A DNA stretch of 20,530 nucleotides, taken from assembly GCA_035574195.1 (NCBI GenBank), contig DATLZE010000036.1, forward strand, positions 1 through 20,530. Reading direction: 5' to 3'. The DNA comes from SG8-41 sp035574195 (GTDB lineage: Bacteria; Pseudomonadota; Gammaproteobacteria; Burkholderiales; SG8-41). Position numbers and translations under genes: made by a program. The notes under the pieces are model-generated. The model saw only the letters and a list, made by a program, of their open reading frames with translations. It was not told the origin of the DNA and searched no databases. Shown piece after piece: positions 15,691 through 20,530 of this stretch. Each line of letters starts with the position of its first letter. Position 1 is the stretch's first letter.

Positions 15691-16242
15691 ATGAAGGTGG
15701 CGATCGCTGACAGCGCGCGGCTGTTCTTTGCCGTGTGGCCTTCGCCCGAGGTGCAGCGCGCGCTCGGCGCGCTGGCGGCGGCGCTGCGCCGGGAGTGCGG
15801 GGGGCGCGCGGTCCCCGCGGACAACATTCACCTGACCCTGGCTTTTCTCGGCGGCGTGGAACGCGGCCGCCTTCCCGCGATCGAGGCGCTGGCCGGTGCG
15901 GTGAGCGCGCCGCGCTTCGACTTGAGCGTCACCCGCGTCCAGTACTGGGCCCACAACCGCATCGTGTGGGCGGGCGTCGAGCGCTGTCCGGAGGCGCTCT
16001 CCGGGCTGGCGGAGGCGCTCGCGCGCGCGCTCGCGGAGCAGGGTTTTCGCCTGGAGCGGCGGCCGTATGTTCCGCACATCACCCTGCTGCGCGATGCGCG
16101 GCGCGCGCCCGCCTCGGGCGCGGTGCCCCCAGTCGCCTGGCCGGTGGAGCAGTTCGCCCTGGTGGAATCGGTGCCGCACGGAGGAGCGCGCCGCTACGAG
16201 GTGCTGCGCCGCTGGGCGCTCGCGCCGGGCGAACGCCTATAA
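15691..16242 (+). CDS. thpR: RNA 2',3'-cyclic phosphodiesterase (2H superfamily)
   Basis: Opens 2',3'-cyclic phosphates on RNA ends to 2'-phosphate; the family was first named for 2'-5' RNA ligase activity (LigT). 183 residues, full length. The two catalytic HxTx motifs are both intact: HLTL at 47-50 and HITL at 129-132. The start at the ATG 15691 precedes the RLFFAVWPS strand that opens the fold; a TTG at 15646 would only add 15 residues. It follows ispF by 87 bp and the next gene begins 33 bp downstream; its last codons contain the -10-like word TATAAT. Confidence 0.93.
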   Translation: MKVAIADSARLFFAVWPSPEVQRALGALAAALRRECGGRAVPADNIHLTLAFLGGVERGRLPAIEALAGAVSAPRFDLSVTRVQYWAHNRIVWAGVERCPEALSGLAEALARALAEQGFRLERRPYVPHITLLRDARRAPASGAVPPVAWPVEQFALVESVPHGGARRYEVLRRWALAPGERL

Positions 16243-16243
16243 T
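16238..16243 (+). promoter_or_regulatory. Candidate -10 element for the cNMP-domain gene
   Basis: A perfect TATAAT overlapping the thpR stop codon, 32 bases before the next ATG, with no matching -35 hexamer (the sequence at normal spacing is GC-rich). It suggests that the next gene can be transcribed separately from thpR. Confidence 0.4.
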
Positions 16244-16275
16244 GGGGCCGCGGAGAGCTTCGAGGAGAGGGTGCG

Positions 16276-16758
16276 ATGGAGCGGGCCGAGTGCATCGCGG
16301 TGTTCAGCAGCGGATCGGACGCGGCGAAGGCCGCGCCCGACCGGCTGCTGCTGCCGCAATGGGGCGAGGCGCAGTGGAGCAAGCTCTTCGGGCTCACCCG
16401 CCCCCGGCCGTTTCGCGCGAGCGAAATGGTGATCCGGCGCGGCGCGACCGACCGCTGCCTCTATTTCGTCGCCGCGGGCTCGCTCGAGGTCGGCGTCACC
16501 ATCGTGGACGGGGTGAGCATCGCGCCGCTCGCCAGGATCGGCGCGGGGAGCGTGATCGGCGAGCAGTCGTTCTTCGACGGGGAGCCGCGCTCGGCCAACG
16601 TGTGGGGCGTCGCGGAGGGCGAGCTGCTGCAGCTCGAATACGACGACTTCGTCGGTTTCGCGCGCGAGGAGCCGGCGCTCGCGCGCGATTTCCTGTTCGC
16701 GCTGGGACGCGTGCTCTCCTCGCGGCTGCGCAACACCACTTTCCGCGTGCGGCGCTGA
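16276..16758 (+). CDS. Stand-alone cyclic-nucleotide-binding-domain protein
   Basis: A 160-residue cytoplasmic protein whose body is one Crp-type cNMP-binding beta-barrel with a C-terminal helical end (about residues 35-155). The phosphate-binding cassette is recognisable: GEQSFFDGEPRSANV, with Gly-Glu and Arg-Ser-Ala in the expected places. So nucleotide binding is plausible, but whether the ligand is cAMP, cGMP or c-di-GMP cannot be told. No DNA-binding HTH follows, so it is not a Crp-type transcription factor by itself. Its ATG at 16276 has a good site (AGGAGAGGG). A regulatory subunit role for some partner is inferred. It could also be a toggle for an unlinked enzyme. Function unknown. 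Confidence 0.85.
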   Translation: MERAECIAVFSSGSDAAKAAPDRLLLPQWGEAQWSKLFGLTRPRPFRASEMVIRRGATDRCLYFVAAGSLEVGVTIVDGVSIAPLARIGAGSVIGEQSFFDGEPRSANVWGVAEGELLQLEYDDFVGFAREEPALARDFLFALGRVLSSRLRNTTFRVRR

Positions 16759-16958
16759 CCCGCTCGCCGCGGAAACAGGCAGGGCGGGACAGGGCCCGTA
16801 TGCGCGAGAGCGCGAGAGCGGCAGCCCCTTGCCGGGTTTTTCGATTTCGCCACCTCCCGGCGCCCGATCCTCCGGCCTCCTGATTTTTCAGGATTTCACG
16901 GCGCTCGGCGGTTCAATCCGGGTCGCTGTTCTTCCTCTGCATCCTGCGCGCCGGGAGG
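16759..16958. other. Convergent gap between the cNMP gene and envZ
   Basis: Holds possible bidirectional terminator elements: the inverted repeat TCCTGA-TTTT-TCAGGA (16878-16893, 6-bp stem) and GCCGGG/CCCGGC (16831-16836 and 16856-16861). GGCGGTTCAATC at 16907-16918 resembles the end of the spacer repeat before ispF (GGCGGTTCGATC, 15025-15036). No gene seen. Confidence 0.5.
16878..16893. terminator. Candidate bidirectional terminator stem
   Basis: A 6-bp perfect stem TCCTGA/TCAGGA with a TTTT loop, lying between the convergent 3' ends of the cNMP-domain gene and envZ. Both sides lack a long T run (only TTT on the plus side), so strength is doubtful. Confidence 0.35.
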
Positions 16959-18272
16959 TCAGCCTTTCGCGGCCAGCGGCAGTTCCACCCGCGCGCGCAG
17001 CCCTCCGCCCTCGCGCGCGAGCAGTCTCACCTGCCCGCCGTGCAGCCGCGCGATGCGCTCGACGATCGCGAGCCCCAATCCGGTGCCTGCCTCCGAGCGC
17101 GCGCTGTCGAGCCGGGTGAACGGCCGCAGCATGCGCTCGGCCTCCCCGGGCGGGATGCCGGGGCCGCGGTCGAGCACCTCGATCACCGCGCGGCCCTCCT
17201 CGATGGCGGTCACGACCTCCGCCGTCCCGCCCCCGTGGCGCAGCGCGTTGTCCACGAGATTCGCGACGAGCCGCTGCATCGAGAGCGGGCGCAGGCTCAT
17301 CGGCGGCAGCGGCGCGAGCCGCATCTCGACACCGCTCGAGGGACGGGAGTTGCGCGCGCATGCCTCGCGCACGATCGCATTGAGGTCGCAGTCGGGCACG
17401 AGGGCTTCGCCGTCGTTCGCCCGAGCGAAATCCAGGAACTGGTTGATCGCGGCGTCGATGTCCTCGATGTCGCGCACCAGCCCGGCTCTGAGCGCCGGAT
17501 CGCACCGTTCGTCCAGCATCTCGAGCCCCAGCCGCAGGCGCGAGAGCGGCGTGCGCAGGTCGTGGGAGACGCCGGCGAGCAGCAGCGCGCGCTCCTCCTC
17601 GGTGCGCTTCAGCTCCGAGGCCATGCGGTTGAAGGCGCCCGCGAGCGTGGCGATCTCGAGGGGGCCGGTCTCGGCCACGGGCGGCGGCGTGCGGCCACGC
17701 CCGATCTCCTCCGCAGCGCGGGTAAGATCGCGCAGCGGCCGGTTGATGCGCGCGACGACGAGGTAGGCACCGAGGAGGGCCAGCGCCAGGACGAGCAACC
17801 CCCAGCCGATCCAGCGCAAGGGATCGGCGCGCTCCAGGCGCGAGCGCGGCATGAACACCCAGTACTCGTCCTCGTCGATGCGGAAGCTCACCCAGGCGCC
17901 GCGCACGCCCTCGCGGCTGGTGGCGAGCTGGGTCTCGGGGCCGAGCAGCCGTTTGATCTCGCGCTCCACCAGCCGCAGGAACGGCCGCCCGCCGAGCGGC
18001 GCGGCGCGCTCTCCGGGATGTCCGAGGTAGACCTGGATACCCTCGTCCTGCGAAAGGTCGCGCAGCAACTGCAGGCGCTTGGCGGGATCCGCGGTGATGA
18101 GAGCCGCGCGCGTGAGGTTGACCACGCTCGCGATCTGCTGCGCGACCTGGCGCGCGCGCGGCTCGCGCTCGCTCACGCGGAAGATCTGGAACCACGCGAG
18201 GTGCGCGACGACGAGCAGCAGCGCGATCAGTGCCACGCTGCGCCACAGCAGCGTCCGGGGTAACAGGGTCAT
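16959..18272 (-). CDS. envZ: Osmosensor-type sensor histidine kinase EnvZ
   Basis: Membrane sensor kinase, partner of OmpR. 437 residues: first membrane helix at about 12-30, a periplasmic sensor of about 120 residues, second helix at about 155-173, a HAMP domain, then the DHp helix with GVSHDLRTPLSRL (phosphorylated His237). The ATP-binding part has the N-box NLVDNALRHG (Asn338, Asn342), G1 DRGPGIP (368-374) and TGTGLGLAIV-type G2 (about 395-404). All key residues are present. The start is the ATG at 18272, without a strong ribosome site. It lies downstream of ompR, but 142 bp separate them rather than the usual overlap or few bases, and that gap holds a large inverted repeat. Orthology to EnvZ is inferred from the clear OmpR next door. 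Confidence 0.88.
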   Translation of the reverse strand: MTLLPRTLLWRSVALIALLLVVAHLAWFQIFRVSEREPRARQVAQQIASVVNLTRAALITADPAKRLQLLRDLSQDEGIQVYLGHPGERAAPLGGRPFLRLVEREIKRLLGPETQLATSREGVRGAWVSFRIDEDEYWVFMPRSRLERADPLRWIGWGLLVLALALLGAYLVVARINRPLRDLTRAAEEIGRGRTPPPVAETGPLEIATLAGAFNRMASELKRTEEERALLLAGVSHDLRTPLSRLRLGLEMLDERCDPALRAGLVRDIEDIDAAINQFLDFARANDGEALVPDCDLNAIVREACARNSRPSSGVEMRLAPLPPMSLRPLSMQRLVANLVDNALRHGGGTAEVVTAIEEGRAVIEVLDRGPGIPPGEAERMLRPFTRLDSARSEAGTGLGLAIVERIARLHGGQVRLLAREGGGLRARVELPLAAKG

Positions 18273-18305
18273 GGCGCGGGACAGGCGACTGCGATGCTCC
18301 GTTCC

Positions 18306-18391
18306 GGGTTCAAAGTTCAGGGTTCAGGGTTTCAGCCTCCGGCCCCGAAGTCGAACGAGCCCGCGAAACTCGAACCCTGGACCTCGAACCC
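18306..18391. repeat. Large inverted repeat between ompR and envZ
   Basis: Left arm 18306-18333 (two copies of TTCAGGG at 18316-18329 inside) and right arm about 18365-18391 are imperfect reverse complements: the sequence GAACCC recurs in the right arm against GGGTTC in the left, and GAAAC against GTTTC closes the loop side. Arms are about 27 bases, the loop about 31. On the mRNA it would fold between the two cistrons. It resembles GGTTC/GAACC-type intergenic repeats seen in other GC-rich proteobacteria, from memory. Confidence 0.65.
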
Positions 18392-18414
18392 CGAGTGGCC
18401 ATCTCCTCGCCGCG

Positions 18415-19155
18415 TCAGTTCGTCCTCTGGTCGGCGCTTCTGCCCTCGGGCACGAACACGTAGCCGAAGCCCCACACGGTCTGGATGTAGACGGGTCTTG
18501 CCGGGTCGGGCTCGATCAGCTTGCGCAGGCGCGAGACCTGCACGTCGATCGAGCGATCGAAGGCGCCGAACTCGCGCCCGCGGGCGAGCTCCATCAGCTT
18601 GTCGCGCGAGAGCGGCGTGCGCGGGTGCTGCACCAGGACTTTGAGCAGCGCGAATTCCCCGGTGGTGAGCGGCACGTCGTCTCCGTCGCGAGTGAGGGTG
18701 CGGGTCGCGAGGTCGAGCCGGAACGGCCCGAACTCGACGACCTGCTGCTCGGGGCTGGGGGCGCCGGGGGGCGCCGGGGGCGGGCGGCGCCGCAGCACTG
18801 CCTGGATGCGCGCGAGCAGCTCGCGGGGGTTGAAGGGCTTCGGGAGGTAGTCGTCGGCGCCGAGTTCCAGTCCCACGATGCGATCCACGTCGTCGCCCTT
18901 GGCGGTCAGCATGATGATCGGCAGCTTCTCGCCGCCGCCGCGCAGCCGCCGGCAGATCGAAAGACCATCCTCGCCGGGGAGCATGAGGTCGAGAATCATG
19001 AGGTCGTAGCGCTCGCGCGCGAGCTGGCGGTTCATCTCGATCGCGTTTTGCACCGTGCGCACCGCGTAGCCCTGCTCGGAGAGGTAGCGGTTGAGCAGCT
19101 CCCGCAGCCGCGCGTCGTCGTCCACCACCAGGATCCGGGTCTTGGGTTCCGCCAT
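18415..19155 (-). CDS. ompR: Two-component response regulator OmpR
   Basis: Winged-helix transcription regulator that controls porin and envelope genes on phosphorylation by EnvZ. 246 residues. The receiver domain has the acidic triad (Asp12-14), phosphoacceptor Asp56, Thr84 and Lys106. Stretches near-identical to E. coli OmpR run through it: LMLPGEDGLSICRRLR, VDRIVGLE, ADDYLPKPFNPRELLARI, and in the DNA-binding part PLSRDKLMELARGRE, FDRSIDVQVSRLRK and YIQTVWGFGYVFVP. The linker is Pro-rich and its DNA has two GGGGGCGCC-type copies. I chose the ATG at 19155; an ATG at 19173 in frame would add six residues. It is divergent from the secreted-protein genes, with a candidate OmpR box between them, suggesting autoregulation. 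Confidence 0.95.
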   Translation of the reverse strand: MAEPKTRILVVDDDARLRELLNRYLSEQGYAVRTVQNAIEMNRQLARERYDLMILDLMLPGEDGLSICRRLRGGGEKLPIIMLTAKGDDVDRIVGLELGADDYLPKPFNPRELLARIQAVLRRRPPPAPPGAPSPEQQVVEFGPFRLDLATRTLTRDGDDVPLTTGEFALLKVLVQHPRTPLSRDKLMELARGREFGAFDRSIDVQVSRLRKLIEPDPARPVYIQTVWGFGYVFVPEGRSADQRTN

Positions 19156-19196
19156 GGCCGCCAGTCTATGCACCCCGCCGCGGGGGGCGCCGCCGC

Positions 19197-19202
19197 ATTG
19201 TA
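19197..19202 (-). promoter_or_regulatory. Candidate -10 element for ompR
   Basis: TACAAT on the minus strand (5 of 6 to TATAAT), 41 bases before the ompR ATG, in a short AT-richer patch. No clear -35 hexamer; a regulator-dependent promoter is possible, and a candidate OmpR site lies about 26 bp further upstream. Confidence 0.35.
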
Positions 19203-19228
19203 AATGTTCTTGTGCGCCACACCGCCCC

Positions 19229-19248
19229 GAAACAGATTGTTACAAAAA
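19229..19248 (+). promoter_or_regulatory. Candidate OmpR binding site
   Basis: GAAACAGATTGTTACAAAAA holds two half-sites, GAAACA (19229) and GTTACA (19239), starting exactly 10 bp apart, one helical turn. Both cores are known from E. coli ompF and ompC OmpR sites, from memory. It sits between divergent ompR and the secreted-protein genes. Confidence 0.45.
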
Positions 19249-19332
19249 ACCCGTCACCGGTCATTTCCGGCCCCGTTGTCGTGACTAGCATGCGAGTGCC
19301 GCCGCGCGAGCGGCGATGCCGCACACCACAGA

Positions 19333-19338
19333 TATAAC
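19333..19338 (+). promoter_or_regulatory. Candidate -10 for the His-rich secreted-protein gene
   Basis: TATAAC (5 of 6) 37 bases before the ATG at 19376. No good -35 at normal spacing. The candidate OmpR site is 85 bp upstream of it. Confidence 0.35.
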
Positions 19339-19375
19339 GGTTGAGCAGGGGAGAACGTGAACAGGAGCTCTCTGG

Positions 19376-19648
19376 ATGCGTCCGATCGTCGCAGCAGTGC
19401 TGGCAGCCGGGCTGGGGCTCGCGGTCCCGGCCGCGGCGCATGATTTCAAGCACCACCACCGTTCCTATGGGTACCCCGGGCATCCCGTGCCTCATCACTG
19501 GCATCACCCGCCGGCCTGGGGGCACTGGAAGAAGCAGCGCGAGGTGCACCATCACTATTACTACCACTACCCGCCCGCCGTCATCGGCGTCCCGCGGCCG
19601 GGCGTGCACGTGATCTTTCCGGACATCTACGTGCCGTGGCCGAAGTAG
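19376..19648 (+). CDS. Small His-rich exported protein
   Basis: Not a family I can name. 90 residues, with AGGAG 8 bases before the ATG. An N-terminal signal (MRPIVAAVLAAGLGLAVPAAA) fits cleavage after AAA, leaving about 69 residues. The mature part has 15 His, several in runs (HHH, HH), plus many Tyr, Trp and Pro, for instance the stretch VHHHYYYHYPP. There is no Cys. It should be periplasmic or exported; metal binding (Ni, Zn, Cu) is a plausible inference from composition alone. It is followed at 38 bp by the duplicated secreted protein gene, so the two are probably co-transcribed. Confidence 0.75.
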   Translation: MRPIVAAVLAAGLGLAVPAAAHDFKHHHRSYGYPGHPVPHHWHHPPAWGHWKKQREVHHHYYYHYPPAVIGVPRPGVHVIFPDIYVPWPK

Positions 19649-19686
19649 CGGGCGATCCCGCCCGGGAGCAACAGAAGGAGGCTGGC

Positions 19687-20400
19687 ATGAATACCTTGTC
19701 GAACGGCTTGCTGGTGTTGGCGCTCGTGGCGGCCGCGGCAGCGCCCGCTCCCGCGCAGGCGCGCGAGCGCGGCGTTCACTCGCGCCAGCAGGCGATGGAG
19801 CACCGCATCCACCAAAGCTGGCGGCACGGCGATCTCGCCCGCGGCGAAGCGCGCTGGCCGGGGAGAATCGCGCGCGACATCGGGCACCGGGAGCGCGTTT
19901 TGCGGGCGGAGGGGCACTCGACGCGCGGCGAGCACCACCTCCTGCACCGCGATCTCGACCGCTTGGGCCGGGAAATTCACCACGAGCGCCGCTCCGGCGA
20001 GCCCCGACCGCGCGCGCTCGCCGGGGGCCACGGCTCCTGGCACGGCCCGTTCTGGATCCATAGGTGGCACGCTCGTGACCTTCGCGTTCATCGCTCCGGG
20101 GCCTTCGCCGATGAGCGCCGCGGCTTCGCTCACGGGCGTCCCGCGATCGGCTGGGATCCGCGCATCGACGCCATCCAGCGGCGCCAGCACCACCGCATCG
20201 TGCAGGGCGTGCGCTCCGGCGCGCTCACGCGCGAGGAGGCGCGCGCGCTGCTCGCCGAGCAGCGCGCAATCCACGCGCAGGAGCGGCTCTATCGCTCCGA
20301 CGGCGTCCTGACGCACGCCGAGCGGTCGGAGCTGTACCAGGACCTCTACGCTGCCGGGCAGCACATCTATAATGAGGCGCACGATTTCGAGCGCCGCTAG
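19687..20400 (+). CDS. Exported protein with internal duplication and EF-hand-like loops
   Basis: Not a named family to me. 237 residues from the ATG at 19687, which has a strong site (GAAGGAGG). An upstream in-frame start at 19636 would destroy the signal peptide (residues 1-24, ending APAQA). Residues 35-103 and 165-232 are two copies that align without a gap at an offset of 130: HRI, a G-x-L turn, E-A, a helix, E-R, G-x-x-T-x-x-E, D-L, G and I recur in register. The second copy is well kept (RSGALTREEA and RSDGVLTHAER, like the D-G-x-L-T-x-x-E half of EF-hand loops); the first is eroded and His-rich. The middle (104-164) is Gly/His/Arg/Trp rich. Binding of metal or of a partner protein is inferred only. 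Confidence 0.75.
   Translation: MNTLSNGLLVLALVAAAAAPAPAQARERGVHSRQQAMEHRIHQSWRHGDLARGEARWPGRIARDIGHRERVLRAEGHSTRGEHHLLHRDLDRLGREIHHERRSGEPRPRALAGGHGSWHGPFWIHRWHARDLRVHRSGAFADERRGFAHGRPAIGWDPRIDAIQRRQHHRIVQGVRSGALTREEARALLAEQRAIHAQERLYRSDGVLTHAERSELYQDLYAAGQHIYNEAHDFERR
20368..20373 (+). promoter_or_regulatory. Candidate -10 inside the end of the duplicated-protein gene
   Basis: A perfect TATAAT (in ATCTATAATGAGG), 55 bases before the next ATG at 20428, without a clear -35. It could be a chance codon pair (Tyr-Asn), as it lies in coding DNA. Confidence 0.25.
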
Positions 20401-20427
20401 AGGGAGACGGATCGCCGTCCGATACGC

Positions 20428-20530
20428 ATGACTGCGAAGCTCTTCGTGGTGGTGATGGCCGCGGCGGCGCTCGCCGCGCCCGGCGCGGCGAGCGGAGCCG
20501 AGCGCGTCCTGCGCGCGTTCGCGCAGGACG
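20428..20530 (+). CDS. Exported protein, 3' end missing
   Basis: Begins at the ATG at 20428 and is still open at the right edge; 34 codons are visible. MTAKLFVVVMAAAALAAPGA followed by ASGAE looks like a signal peptide with cleavage near residue 22-24. Nothing of the mature protein can be identified. It lies 27 bp after the duplicated-protein gene, so it probably belongs to the same run of exported proteins. Its upstream GACGG-ATCG-CCGTC (20406-20419) is a small stem-loop. Confidence 0.5.
   Translation, partial: MTAKLFVVVMAAAALAAPGAASGAERVLRAFAQD

Noticed and set aside
16802..16820. GCGCGAGA tandem copies
   Set aside because: Two copies of a low-complexity GC word; expected by chance in this composition.
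18316..18329. Tandem TTCAGGG copies as a possible CRISPR or telomere-like array
   Set aside because: Only two copies, no spacers, and part of a larger inverted repeat.

Overview
The window is GC-rich, gene-dense chromosomal DNA from a Gram-negative bacterium, most likely a betaproteobacterium (possibly an environmental lineage). This rests on the close match of the response regulator to OmpR, the mfd/ispD/ispF neighbourhood, a lipoprotein M48 protease, and -10-type promoters in very GC-rich DNA. I see no rRNA, tRNA, CRISPR array, transposase or phage gene. Taxonomy is inferred, not computed.

Layout, left to right. (1) Positions 1-2346, plus strand: the 3' part of a YdjM-type membrane hydrolase, a LoiP/YggG-like M48 lipoprotein protease and a small two-helix membrane protein. 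(2) Positions 2453-7955, minus strand: mfd (transcription-repair coupling factor), then an unrecognised two-helix membrane protein, then a DUF1015 protein. A large inverted repeat lies just after mfd. (3) 8202-9512, plus: a membrane diguanylate cyclase with an MHYT sensor. (4) 9522-11147, minus: a BT1/FBT-type (folate-biopterin family) major facilitator transporter. (5) 11441-14049, minus: a complete AmmeMemoRadiSam operon, amrB-amrA-amrS (MEMO1-like, AMMECR1-like and radical SAM proteins), whose biochemical role was not settled as far as I know. (6) 14139-16758, plus: ispD and ispF (isoprenoid MEP pathway), thpR (RNA 2',3'-cyclic phosphodiesterase) and a stand-alone cyclic-nucleotide-binding-domain protein. 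(7) 16959-19155, minus: ompR then envZ. (8) 19376 to the right edge, plus: a divergent run of small secreted proteins (a His-rich protein, a protein with an internal ~65-residue duplication and EF-hand-like loops, and the start of a third exported protein).

Functionally most of it is housekeeping: DNA repair, isoprenoid synthesis, envelope quality control and osmotic/envelope signalling. The parts most worth a second look are the amr operon; a candidate OmpR box between ompR and the secreted-protein genes; the duplicated secreted protein; and a set of imperfect inverted repeats. The repeats fill several intergenic gaps (after mfd, ispD-ispF, ompR-envZ) and appear to have entered coding sequence at the ispF 3' end. 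The Mfd interdomain linker may hold a comparable insertion. Whether any of this is truly undescribed cannot be decided without database searches.
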